Under the pieces are notes generated by a model, which saw only the letters and a program-made list of their open reading frames with translations, had not been told where the DNA came from and ran no database searches. DNA of 64,000 bases from Alphaproteobacteria bacterium (GTDB taxonomy: Bacteria; Pseudomonadota; Alphaproteobacteria; JAVJRE01), in the NCBI GenBank assembly GCA_040218575.1, contig JAVJRE010000007.1, positions 186,001 through 250,000 on the forward strand, given 5' to 3'. A program made the position numbers and the translations under genes. Of this stretch, positions 27,940 through 36,439 are shown in pieces; the stretch's first letter is position 1; each line of letters begins with the position of its first letter.

Positions 27940-28965
27940 GTGCCATCACCATTCCGCCGCCTTGCCCGACCGTTGTTGCACCTGCTGGCGGTGGGCGCCG
28001 TCATGGCGGTAGCCGCCACACCGGTGCAAGCCACCAGCCACTATGACGTGGCGGCGTATCAGGCCTGGCTGGCGGAGCTGCGGGTCGAGGCCCTTGCGGC
28101 CGGTATTGCCGGCGCCACCTTCGACCAGGCCCTGGCCGGCGTGACCCCTCTGGAGCGGGTCATATCGGCCGACCGCAACCAGCCGGAAACCGTCGAGACC
28201 CACGCCGGCTACATTGCCCGACGGGTAGATGAAGTGCGCATCCGCCTGGCCCGCGAGCGTATGGCCGAACACCGCGCGCTGCTGGACGATGTAGAGACGA
28301 CCTATGGGGTGCAGGCCAAATACATCGTCGCCCTGTGGGGTATGGAAAGTGCCTTCGGGCGCTTCACCGGCGAGATTCCGGTCATCGACGCCCTGGTGAC
28401 ACTGGCCTTCGATCCGCGCCGTGCCCGCTTTTTCCGACGGGAACTGCTGGCCGCGCTGGAAGTGCTGGACGAGGGCTATATCGCCCAGGCGGACTTCCGC
28501 GGGTCATGGGCCGGTGCTGTCGGTCAGGTGCAGTTCCTGCCGTCCAACTTCCTGGCTTATGCCGTTGACCATGATGGCGACGGTCGTCGCGACCTGTGGA
28601 CCAGCCAGGCAGACGTCTTTGCCTCTGCCGCCAATTTCCTGGCCAATCTCGGTTGGCAGGCGGGCGGCGAATGGGGCGAGGAGGTGCGTCTGCCGGCCGG
28701 CTTCGATGCGGCGCTGGCCGATCTCGACATCATTAAGACACGCAGCGCGTGGGCGGTCCTGGGCATCACCCGGCTGGATGGCCAGGCGCTGGCCGGGGAC
28801 GGCAGCCTGGACGCATCGCTGGTCCTGCCGGACGGTCCGGGCGGCCATGCCTATCTGGTGCGGCACAACTATCGGGTCATTCTGCGCTGGAACCGCTCCC
28901 ACCCGTTTGGCACCTCCATTGGCTTACTTGCCGACGCCATTGCCGATCAGCAGGTCGATCAGTAG
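27940..28965 (+). CDS. mltB: Lytic murein transglycosylase, MltB family
   Basis: About 341 residues from a GTG start, with an export signal (LLHLLAVGAVMAVAATPVQA). The SLT-type domain includes VALWGMESAFGRF, in which the Glu is the catalytic acid, followed by GSWAGAVGQVQFLPSNFLAYAVD and DVFASAANFLANLGW. It cleaves the MurNAc-GlcNAc bond of peptidoglycan to form 1,6-anhydro ends. The absence of a lipobox suggests a soluble periplasmic form. It precedes rlpA and a D-Ala-D-Ala carboxypeptidase, giving a cell-wall remodelling cluster. Confidence 0.88.
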   Translation: MPSPFRRLARPLLHLLAVGAVMAVAATPVQATSHYDVAAYQAWLAELRVEALAAGIAGATFDQALAGVTPLERVISADRNQPETVETHAGYIARRVDEVRIRLARERMAEHRALLDDVETTYGVQAKYIVALWGMESAFGRFTGEIPVIDALVTLAFDPRRARFFRRELLAALEVLDEGYIAQADFRGSWAGAVGQVQFLPSNFLAYAVDHDGDGRRDLWTSQADVFASAANFLANLGWQAGGEWGEEVRLPAGFDAALADLDIIKTRSAWAVLGITRLDGQALAGDGSLDASLVLPDGPGGHAYLVRHNYRVILRWNRSHPFGTSIGLLADAIADQQVDQ

Positions 28966-29004
28966 AGTGCGGCAGCCTCCACCGGTTGGGTCGGGACTCT
29001 GCTG

Positions 29005-30006
29005 TTGCACAACATATTGACGATACACGCTGAGCGGCGAATCGGCCGGGCGGTTGCCCTGACGCTCCTCGGGCTGATTCTGACGGCCTGCGCGGAAACC
29101 CAGCTTCTCGCCCACACGGTCAAGCAGGTCAATGGCGGCGACAGCCCGTCCACCGGGGATTTTGGTCCCTACAAGGTGGGCAACGCATACGAAATCGGTG
29201 GTGTGTGGTACTATCCGGCGGAAGATTTCGGCTATGCGGAGACCGGAATCGCCTCGTGGTACGGACCAGGCTTCCACGGCAAGGCCACGGCAAACGGCGC
29301 CCGCTACGATCAGAACGCCCTGACTGCCGCGCACCGCACATTGCCCATGCCCAGTGCGGTTCGGGTGACCAATCTGGAGAACGGCCGCGCCCTCAATCTG
29401 GTGGTCAATGACCGTGGTCCCTTTGCCCATGGCCGCATCATTGATGTGTCGCGGCGGGCGGCGCAGCTCCTGGGCTTTGAGAACAGAGGCACCGCGCGGG
29501 TCAAGGTCGAAATCCTGGTGGAGGAAAGCCTGGGTCTGCGGCTGGCCAGCGGCGGCAGCGGCATCCAACCGGTGCAGCCGGTCGACGCCGTGCCGGTGAC
29601 CCAGGTCGCTTCATCCAGCCTGGAGCCAGTCGAAGGCGGCAGCGAGGACACCGCGGCGGCGAGCGATGAGGCCGCTCCGGCCACCGCTGCCCTGAGCGAG
29701 GCACCGGCGGTCATCAGCCCCGGTGCGGCGCCAGCCGTGACGGTCAATCCGGACTATGCGGTGGTTGCCGTGGGCAATACGCGGCTGTTCATTCAGGCCG
29801 GCGCCTTTACCGTTTACGACAATGCTTACAATGTGCAGCGGCGGCTGGCCGCCATTGGCGATGTGACGATTACGGCCTTTGACCGCAACGGCGCATATTT
29901 CTACCGTGTCCGCCTCGGCCCCATCACAAGCATTGAATTGGCCGACGCTATGCTAGAAGAGGTCATCAAAGCCGGCTATCCGGAAGCCAAGGTCATCGTC
30001 GACTAG
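29005..30006 (+). CDS. rlpA: RlpA family septal lytic transglycosylase, lipoprotein with SPOR domain
   Basis: A 333-residue protein. A lipobox (LTLLGLILTAC) directs lipid attachment to Cys. The double-psi beta-barrel domain contains GIASWYGPGFHGKATANG and VVNDRGPFAHGRIIDVSR. An Ala-rich linker leads to a C-terminal SPOR domain (FIQAGAFTVYDNAYNVQRR to the end), which binds denuded septal glycan. The start appears to be TTG at 29005, with another TTG four codons later; no ATG precedes the signal. RlpA acts at the division site. Confidence 0.88.
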   Translation: MHNILTIHAERRIGRAVALTLLGLILTACAETQLLAHTVKQVNGGDSPSTGDFGPYKVGNAYEIGGVWYYPAEDFGYAETGIASWYGPGFHGKATANGARYDQNALTAAHRTLPMPSAVRVTNLENGRALNLVVNDRGPFAHGRIIDVSRRAAQLLGFENRGTARVKVEILVEESLGLRLASGGSGIQPVQPVDAVPVTQVASSSLEPVEGGSEDTAAASDEAAPATAALSEAPAVISPGAAPAVTVNPDYAVVAVGNTRLFIQAGAFTVYDNAYNVQRRLAAIGDVTITAFDRNGAYFYRVRLGPITSIELADAMLEEVIKAGYPEAKVIVD

Positions 30007-30071
30007 AGGCGATGCTCTGGGTGGCGTGTCTATCGCCTCAGCCTGCCGTGCCGTCGTTCAGGGAGTCGTTC

Positions 30072-31217
30072 ATGTTTGCATGCCGCATTCCGGCCATGGT
30101 GCTTCTGGTCTTTGCCCTTGTCCTGCCCGCAACGGCTAATGCCCAGGCCATCGAGTCCAGCGCCCGCGAAGCTGTTCTGATCGAAATGGCGACCGGTACC
30201 GTCCTTCTGGACAAGAACGCCGAAACTCCCATGCCGCCAGCGTCGATGACCAAAATCATGACGCTTTACATGTTGTTCGAGCAACTGGCCAACAGCAGCC
30301 TGTCCCTCGAGGATACCTTCCTGGTGAGCGAGAAGGCCTGGCGTATGGGCGGCTCGAAAATGTTCGTGGAAGTCGGCGACCAGATTCGGGTCGAGGATCT
30401 GATTCGCGGCATCATCGTCCATTCCGGCAATGATGCGTCCATCGTTGTGGCCGAAGGCCTGGCCGGCAGTGAAGAGGCCTTCGCGGACCGCATGACCGAA
30501 CGCGGTCGCGAGCTGGGGCTGACCGATACGCTCTTTATGAACGCCACGGGCTGGCCGGCGGACGGCCATCACACCACCGCCCATGACCTCGCCCGTCTGG
30601 CCATGCTGACGATTAAGAACTTCCCCGAATATTACCGCTACTACAGCGAGACCGAGTTTACCTATTCCGACATTACCCAGGGCAATCGCAACCCGCTGCT
30701 CTACCGCAATATCGGCGCCGACGGCCTCAAGACCGGGCACACGGAAGAAGCCGGTTATGGGCTGGCCGCATCGGCTGAACGCGACGGCCGGCGTCTGATT
30801 CTCGTGGTCAATGGACTCGACAGTGTTCAGGCCCGGGCCGATGAGTCGACCCGGTTGTTCAATTTCGGGTTCCGCGAGTTCGGCAACTACAAGATGTTCT
30901 CCGCCAATGAGACCGTGTCCGAGGCGGAGTTGTGGCTGGGCCAGGAGGCCACGGTGCCGCTGGTCCTTGCTGATGATCTGGTGGTTACCCTGCCACGGGC
31001 CGCGCGTCGCGAGATGGAAGTGCGGGTGGTCTATGACGGCCCCATCGCCACACCGCTTGCGGCCGGCACACCCATCGCCCGCCTGGTGATCAGCGCACCA
31101 AACATGGAGCCTTTGACTTATCCATTGCTTGCCGGCGAATCACGAGCGCGCCTTGGCATGTTTGGCCGGCTGGTCGCAGCGCTGCGCCACCTTGTCTGGG
31201 GTGCGGCCTTCTCCTGA
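30072..31217 (+). CDS. dacC: D-alanyl-D-alanine carboxypeptidase (PBP5/6 class)
   Basis: A 381-residue penicillin-binding protein. The signal peptide (MVLLVFALVLPATANAQA) is followed by the active-site triad motifs: SxxK in PASMTKIMT, SxN in HSGNDAS, and KTG in LKTGHTEEAGYG. A beta-rich C-terminal domain ends in a short hydrophobic/amphipathic tail likely to anchor it to the membrane. It trims the terminal D-Ala from peptidoglycan stem peptides. A CAGGGAG ribosome site sets the ATG at 30072. It sits between rlpA and tmk in an arrangement common in alphaproteobacteria. Confidence 0.92.
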   Translation: MFACRIPAMVLLVFALVLPATANAQAIESSAREAVLIEMATGTVLLDKNAETPMPPASMTKIMTLYMLFEQLANSSLSLEDTFLVSEKAWRMGGSKMFVEVGDQIRVEDLIRGIIVHSGNDASIVVAEGLAGSEEAFADRMTERGRELGLTDTLFMNATGWPADGHHTTAHDLARLAMLTIKNFPEYYRYYSETEFTYSDITQGNRNPLLYRNIGADGLKTGHTEEAGYGLAASAERDGRRLILVVNGLDSVQARADESTRLFNFGFREFGNYKMFSANETVSEAELWLGQEATVPLVLADDLVVTLPRAARREMEVRVVYDGPIATPLAAGTPIARLVISAPNMEPLTYPLLAGESRARLGMFGRLVAALRHLVWGAAFS

Positions 31218-31233
31218 CGGACGGCTGGCGACC

Positions 31234-31914
31234 ATGACAGAGACCCGCGCAGCACAAAGCCCGGCCAAAGGCTGGTTCATCACCTTCGAAGGCGGCGAGG
31301 GGGCCGGTAAGTCCACCCAGGTTCAGGCCCTGGCCAAAGCGCTCGCCGCCACCACGGGCCGTTCAATGACGGTGACCCGTGAGCCCGGCGGATCCCCAGG
31401 CAGCGAGGAAATCCGCAAGCTGCTGGTGAGTGGCGAAGCCACCCGATGGAGCGCCATGAGCGAAGCGCTGCTCCACTTTGCCGCCCGGCGTGACCATCTG
31501 GAGCGGACCATCTGGCCGGCACTGGAGGCCGGCAACATCGTCATTTGTGATCGCTTTACGGATTCTACTCTGGCCTATCAGGGGGTGGCCCAGGGGCTTG
31601 GCCATTCGGCGGTTGAGACCCTGCGTGATCTGGTGGTCGGCGGATTTGCTCCGGATCTGACTTTTATCCTGGATCTGCCCTTTGAAATGGGTCTGCAACG
31701 CGCCCGTGACCGCGGCGGGGATGACCGCTACGAGCGCCTGGGTGAAGATTTTCACCGCAAGCTGAACCAGGCCTTCCGCGCGATCGCCGCCGCCAACCCA
31801 AGGCGTTGCGTCCTGGTGGACGCAACCGAGTCTGCGGAAGCCATCGCCAGAATAATTCAGGAAACGGTGGTGCGTCGCATGGCGCCGCCGGATGCGGCAA
31901 GCGCCGATGAGTGA
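31234..31914 (+). CDS. tmk: Thymidylate kinase
   Basis: A 226-residue dTMP kinase. The P-loop is FEGGEGAGKSTQ, TREPGGSPGSEEIR is the conserved substrate segment, CDRFTDSTLAYQG carries the catalytic DR motif, and ARDRGGDDRYE is the lid region. It phosphorylates dTMP to dTDP. The start at 31234 follows the carboxypeptidase stop by 16 bases, and the stop overlaps holB by eight bases, so the replication-supply genes are coupled. Confidence 0.96.
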   Translation: MTETRAAQSPAKGWFITFEGGEGAGKSTQVQALAKALAATTGRSMTVTREPGGSPGSEEIRKLLVSGEATRWSAMSEALLHFAARRDHLERTIWPALEAGNIVICDRFTDSTLAYQGVAQGLGHSAVETLRDLVVGGFAPDLTFILDLPFEMGLQRARDRGGDDRYERLGEDFHRKLNQAFRAIAAANPRRCVLVDATESAEAIARIIQETVVRRMAPPDAASADE

Positions 31915-32977
31915 TGCCTCTGAAAGCGAGGCGACGGCCCCCCGTGAGCGAGCCGACCTGGTGGGCCATGAGACGGCCGAAACCCTGTTGCGTCAGGCGT
32001 GGGACAGCAATCGTCTACCACATGCCTGGCTGATGGTCGGGCCTGCCGGCATTGGCAAGGCTACCCTGGCCCACCGCTTTGCCCGCTTCGTCCTGGCGCA
32101 GGGAGCGCCGGTTGCGGCGGCGACCGGCGACGGCCTGTTTGACGCAACCGATCTGCCGGCGGCGCGGCCGCCGGAGGCTGGCTCTCTGGCCCTCGACCCG
32201 GCCCATCCGGTCTTCCGCCAGACGGCCAATGGCGCCCATCCCGACCTGCTGGTATTGGCCGGCGAGGAGGGAAGCGGTCTCATTCCCGTGGACCAGGTCC
32301 GCCAGATCGGCCGGTTTCTTCGCCTGACACCGGCCATGGGCGGCTGGCGGGTTGTGATTGTGGACGGCGTTGAATCGATGAACCGCAATGCGGCCAATGC
32401 GTTGCTTAAGATTCTTGAAGAGCCACCGGAACGTGCCCTCATACTGCTGGTCGGCCATGCGCCCGGCCGGCTGCTGGCGACGATCCGCTCGCGTTGCCGC
32501 CGGCTGACTCTGGCGCCGCTTACCGACAGCGCGGTACAGGGCCTGTTGCGCCATGAACGGCCGGATCTGGACGATAGCCAGGTGAGGGGCCTTGCCGCTC
32601 TGGCCGGCGGCAGTCCGGGCCGGGCGCTGGGCCTTTTGGCGGCGGGTGGTCTGGAGGTCCATTCGGCCATCACCACCCTGCTGGATGGCCTGCCGAATCT
32701 CGACTGGGCGGCCGTGCATGCGCTGGGCGACCGCCTGTCGCGGCCAGGCCAGGAGGCCGCTTTCGATGCTTTCAGCGATGCCCTGCTCAACGCGGTGGCG
32801 GAGCGCGCGCGGGCCCGGGCGACAAGGGGCTGCGGCGGCGCGGACCTTGCGGACTGGCTGGCGGTATGGGACAAGACCCGACACTCTCTGGGGCCGGTCC
32901 AGCCTCTGAATTTGGAGCGAAAACAAGCCGTTATCTCGGTGTTCGGCGGTATAGCCGAAACCGTGGCGCGGAACTGA
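31907..32977 (+). CDS. holB: DNA polymerase III subunit delta'
   Basis: A 356-residue AAA+ clamp-loader subunit. VGHETAETLLRQAW opens the domain, GPAGIGKATLAHRFA is the P-loop-like region, and VVIVDGVESMNRNAANALLKILEEPP corresponds to the Walker B/SRC neighbourhood. ATIRSRCRRLTL contains the SRC motif. It belongs to the clamp loader that places beta clamps on DNA. ATG 31907 was preferred; ATG 31892 would extend the overlap with tmk. Confidence 0.93.
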   Translation: MSDASESEATAPRERADLVGHETAETLLRQAWDSNRLPHAWLMVGPAGIGKATLAHRFARFVLAQGAPVAAATGDGLFDATDLPAARPPEAGSLALDPAHPVFRQTANGAHPDLLVLAGEEGSGLIPVDQVRQIGRFLRLTPAMGGWRVVIVDGVESMNRNAANALLKILEEPPERALILLVGHAPGRLLATIRSRCRRLTLAPLTDSAVQGLLRHERPDLDDSQVRGLAALAGGSPGRALGLLAAGGLEVHSAITTLLDGLPNLDWAAVHALGDRLSRPGQEAAFDAFSDALLNAVAERARARATRGCGGADLADWLAVWDKTRHSLGPVQPLNLERKQAVISVFGGIAETVARN

Positions 32978-33026
32978 GCCGGCGTCAGCAGCGGCGGCCA
33001 GCGGCGCAAGCGAGGGCGCCAAAAAT

Positions 33027-34583
33027 ATGGCCGGAAAACCGCCGTTCTACATCACCACGCCGATTTTTTACGTCAACGGGCCGCCGCATATCGGCCACGC
33101 CTATACGGCAATCGCCACCGACACCATCGCCCGCTTCAAACGTCTTGACGGGTATGACGTCCTGTTCCTGACCGGCACCGACGAACACGGGCAGAAGGTG
33201 GAGAAAACGGCGCAAGCCGCCGGGCAGGAGCCGATCACCTTTGCCGACCACATATCCGGCCTGTTTCAGGCCATGGGCCAGACCCTGAATCTGTCCAACG
33301 ATGTCACCATTCGCACGACAGAGCCGCGTCACCACACGGCGGTCCAGGCCATCTGGCGCGAGCTGGTGGCCCGCGATCAGATCTATCTGGACAAGTATTC
33401 CGGCTGGTACGCCGTGCGCGACGAGGCCTATTACGGCGAGGACGAATTGACCCTCGGTCCCGACGGTATACGCCGGGCGCCGTCGGGGGCGGAAGCGGAG
33501 TGGGTGGAGGAACCCAGCTATTTCTTCCGCCTCAGCCAGTGGCAGGAACCGCTCCTCAAGCTGTATGAAGACAATCCCGACTTTGTCGGCCCGGACAGCC
33601 GGCGCAACGAGATCATCAGCTTTGTCCGTCAGGGACTGCGCGATCTGTCGGTCAGCCGCACCACATTCCGTTGGGGCGTAGCGGTGCCGGACGATCCGGA
33701 GCATGTGGTTTATGTCTGGCTGGACGCACTGACCAACTACCTCACGGCACTTGGCTATCCGGACACGGAAAGCTCTTCATATAAAAGGTATTGGCCAGCA
33801 CATCTTCATGTGATGGGTAAGGATATCTCCCGCTTCCATGCGGTCTACTGGCCGGCCTTTCTGATGGCCGCGGGGCTGGCCGTGCCGCACCGCATCTTCG
33901 CCCACGGCTTCCTCCTGAACGCCGGCGAGAAAATGTCCAAGTCGGTCGGCAATGTCATCGGGCCGGACGAGCTGGTGGCCCGCTATGGCCTTGATCCTCT
34001 ACGCTATTACCTGCTGCGGGAAATCAGTTTCGGCCAGGACGGCGTGATCAGTCATGAAGGCGCCGTGCAGCGCATCAACGCCGATCTGGCCAATGATCTG
34101 GGCAACCTGGCGCAGCGGGTGCTGACCCAGATTCATCGCAACTGCAACGCCAGGGTGCCGGCCACGGGCGACCTGCACAGCGCCGATACGGCTCTGTTGG
34201 CGGCGGCGGGATCGCTGCCTGAGCGGGTGCGCGAGGCCTTTGACCGGCTGGCCATCCACCGCGCCCTGGAAACCATCTGGGAGGTGGTCGGCGCGGCCAA
34301 CCGCTATGTGGACGAAATGGCGCCATGGGCCCTGCGCAAAAGCGATCCTGAGCGCATGGCGACGGTGCTGTATACGCTGGCGGAGGTCCTGCGCCACCTG
34401 GCGATCATGGTCCAGCCAGTCATGCCGGAGTCGGCGGGCCGGTTGCTGGACCAGTTGGGCGTGGCGCCGGAAATACGCGACTTTGCCGCTTTGGCAGGGC
34501 AGCGCCTGACCCCCGGGGCACCGCTGCCGGCGCCGGCCCCGCTGTTCCCGCGGCTGGTGGACGAGGCGGCGGAGGACGCCTGA
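33027..34583 (+). CDS. metG: Methionyl-tRNA synthetase
   Basis: A 518-residue class I synthetase. The HIGH motif appears as HIGHAY near residue 21, KMSKS is in GEKMSKSVGN, and YVWLDALTNYLTALGY and HVMGKDISRFHAVYWPAF are hallmark stretches. Its length indicates the short form without the C-terminal tRNA-binding dimerisation domain. It charges tRNA-Met. It follows holB by 49 bases and precedes tatD by one base. A brief AT-rich patch occurs at about 33775-33830. Confidence 0.96.
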   Translation: MAGKPPFYITTPIFYVNGPPHIGHAYTAIATDTIARFKRLDGYDVLFLTGTDEHGQKVEKTAQAAGQEPITFADHISGLFQAMGQTLNLSNDVTIRTTEPRHHTAVQAIWRELVARDQIYLDKYSGWYAVRDEAYYGEDELTLGPDGIRRAPSGAEAEWVEEPSYFFRLSQWQEPLLKLYEDNPDFVGPDSRRNEIISFVRQGLRDLSVSRTTFRWGVAVPDDPEHVVYVWLDALTNYLTALGYPDTESSSYKRYWPAHLHVMGKDISRFHAVYWPAFLMAAGLAVPHRIFAHGFLLNAGEKMSKSVGNVIGPDELVARYGLDPLRYYLLREISFGQDGVISHEGAVQRINADLANDLGNLAQRVLTQIHRNCNARVPATGDLHSADTALLAAAGSLPERVREAFDRLAIHRALETIWEVVGAANRYVDEMAPWALRKSDPERMATVLYTLAEVLRHLAIMVQPVMPESAGRLLDQLGVAPEIRDFAALAGQRLTPGAPLPAPAPLFPRLVDEAAEDA

Positions 34584-34584
34584 C

Positions 34585-35376
34585 ATGCTGGTCGACAGCC
34601 ACTGTCATCTGGATATGGCGGCCAAGGATGATGGCGAACGCTCGGCCATGATCGACCGGGCCACGGCCGCTGGCGTGGGCTGCATGGTGACCATCTCCAC
34701 CCGCCTCAGCACCTTTCCGGCAGTCCGCGCCATCGCCGAAGCCCATGACAGCGTGTTCTGCTCGGTCGGCGTCCACCCGCACGAGGCGGACAGAGAGGGG
34801 CTGGATGACCCGGCGCCGCTGATTGCCGCCACCGCCCATGCGAAGGTGGTCGCCATCGGCGAGACGGGGCTGGATTACTACTATGATCACAGCGACCGGC
34901 AGCGGCAGGAAATCAGCTTCCGGGCCCATTGCGCGGCGGCCCGGGTCAGCGGCCTGCCGATTGTGGTACACACCCGCGATGCGGACGACGAGACCATGCG
35001 GATCCTGGAGGATGAGCAGACAAAGGGGGCTTTCCCGGGCCTGATCCATTGCTTTACTGCCGGCCCGGAGCTGGCCCGCCGGGCCCTGGCCATGGGCTTC
35101 TCGATTTCGGTCTCCGGCATCGTCACATTCCGCAACGCCGAGGCCATACGCCAGACCCTGGCCGATGTGCCGCTGGACCGCCTGCTGGTGGAGACCGATG
35201 CGCCGTTTCTGGCGCCGATGCCCCATCGCGGCAAGACCAATGAACCGGCGCTGGTGGTCCACACGGCCGAACGTCTGGCGGTACTGAAAGGCCTGTCACC
35301 CGCAGCGCTGGCCGACGCCACCTCAGCCAATTTCTTCCGCCTGTTCCATAAGGTGCGGCGACAGCTGGCCGCATGA
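34585..35376 (+). CDS. tatD: TatD family metal-dependent hydrolase
   Basis: A 263-residue TIM-barrel metallohydrolase. Metal ligands are visible in DSHCHLD at the N-terminus, GETGLDYYYDH, VVHTRDAD, LIHCFTAG and VETDAPFLAP. Family members are 3'-5' DNases or deoxyribonuclease-like enzymes. It lies between metG and an MBL hydrolase with a four-base overlap to the latter, an order conserved widely in proteobacteria. Confidence 0.94.
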   Translation: MLVDSHCHLDMAAKDDGERSAMIDRATAAGVGCMVTISTRLSTFPAVRAIAEAHDSVFCSVGVHPHEADREGLDDPAPLIAATAHAKVVAIGETGLDYYYDHSDRQRQEISFRAHCAAARVSGLPIVVHTRDADDETMRILEDEQTKGAFPGLIHCFTAGPELARRALAMGFSISVSGIVTFRNAEAIRQTLADVPLDRLLVETDAPFLAPMPHRGKTNEPALVVHTAERLAVLKGLSPAALADATSANFFRLFHKVRRQLAA

Positions 35377-36167
35377 ACGGCCGACTGAAAATCCGTCTGC
35401 TGGGATGCGGGTCTTCCGGCGGGGTTCCGCTGTCCAACGGGGAGTGGGGTGCCTGCGACCCGGCCAATCCACGTAATCAACGAACCCGGCCATCGGTCCT
35501 GGTCGAGGCCGGGGACGGCCGCACCCTTGTGATCGATACGTCGCCGGATTTCCGTGTGCAGGCCGCCGCCGCCGGGCTCCGCCGGGTGGATGCGGTGCTC
35601 TATACCCATGGCCACGCCGATCACACCCACGGAATAGATGACCTTCGCGCCTTCAACTTCACCAGCCGGGCGCCGATCCCGGCCTATGGCACCGCTGAGA
35701 CCCTCGAGTCATTATCCAGCCGTTTCTCTTATGTATTTGATATAGATAAAGATAATGGAACTGGCCGGCTGGGACCGGCATTGATAGGCCAGACCATAGC
35801 CTATGGTCAGCGTTTTTCGGCCGCCGGTCTGGATATCCTGCCGTTCCGCCAGAGTCACGGGCCGGCCGGAGAGACCACCGGCTACCGAATTGGCCGGTTT
35901 GCCTACTCAACCGATGTGGTTGAGCTGGAGGAGACGGCATTCGCGGCTCTTGATGGCCTTGATCTGTGGATTGTCGACTGCCTGCGCCAGGAGCCGCACC
36001 CGACCCATTCCCATCTGGCCCGCAGCCTGGAGTGGATTGCCAGAGTGGGGCCGCGCCAGGCCTGGCTGACCCATATGAGCCACGCCACTGACTATGCAGT
36101 GATTGCCGCGCTTTGTCCGCCGGGGGTGGTTCCCGGCCATGACGGGCTGGAGATGATGGTGGAGTAG
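35373..36167 (+). CDS. MBL-fold metallohydrolase, PhnP-like
   Basis: A 264-residue metallo-beta-lactamase-fold protein opening LLGCGSSGGVPL. The metal motif HGHADHTHGIDDL is canonical (HxHxDH), with further ligands in FRQSHGP and YSTDVVEL and a C-terminal LTHMSHATDY. The nearest described relatives are PhnP-like cyclic phosphodiesterases; the actual substrate is unknown. It overlaps tatD by four bases. A short stretch at about 35725-35760 uses AT-rich codons foreign to the rest of the gene. Confidence 0.88.
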   Translation: MNGRLKIRLLGCGSSGGVPLSNGEWGACDPANPRNQRTRPSVLVEAGDGRTLVIDTSPDFRVQAAAAGLRRVDAVLYTHGHADHTHGIDDLRAFNFTSRAPIPAYGTAETLESLSSRFSYVFDIDKDNGTGRLGPALIGQTIAYGQRFSAAGLDILPFRQSHGPAGETTGYRIGRFAYSTDVVELEETAFAALDGLDLWIVDCLRQEPHPTHSHLARSLEWIARVGPRQAWLTHMSHATDYAVIAALCPPGVVPGHDGLEMMVE

Positions 36168-36435
36168 AGTGTTGCCGCAATATTTCGAAATGTTTCAGCA
36201 AGGCGCGAAGATTTTCCCGCCGTTAACGGGAAATTAGGGTTTAAGGAGAATAGGTTATGATGCATAGTTACATTTTCCATAATATACATTATGCGATTTA
36301 TTGCGGAGATGTCGAAAGACGTTTTCCGACAGAAAACCCACCCGCTCGCCCGCCACACCCGGATGGATCAGGCCTGCGGCGCTTCGGAATACAGCCGTGC
36401 CCGGCGCCTGTGGCCGGCCCTGACCGGTGGGCGCC
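36168..36435 (+). promoter_or_regulatory. AT-rich leader region before mazG with two dyads
   Basis: This gap departs from the GC-rich background. It holds a hairpin with arms TTTCCCG (36213-36219) and CGGGAAA (36227-36233), a consensus AAGGAG ribosome site (36243-36248) before an ATG at 36257, and a dyad CATAAT-ATAC-ATTATG (36278-36293). It probably contains the mazG promoter and perhaps a short coupled reading frame. Confidence 0.45.
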
Positions 36436-36439
36436 ATGA
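36257..36439 (+). CDS. Possible 60-aa small gene translationally coupled to mazG
   Basis: A perfect AAGGAG lies eight bases before tandem ATG codons (36257 and 36260). The predicted peptide starts MMHSYIFHNIHYAIYCGD, rich in His, Tyr and Ile, then becomes Pro/Arg-rich. Its TGA stop overlaps the mazG ATG in an ATGA junction, as expected for translational coupling. Against it, the second half has the composition of non-coding GC-rich DNA and I recognise no homologue. It could be a leader peptide or spurious. Confidence 0.38.
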   Translation: MMHSYIFHNIHYAIYCGDVERRFPTENPPARPPHPDGSGLRRFGIQPCPAPVAGPDRWAP

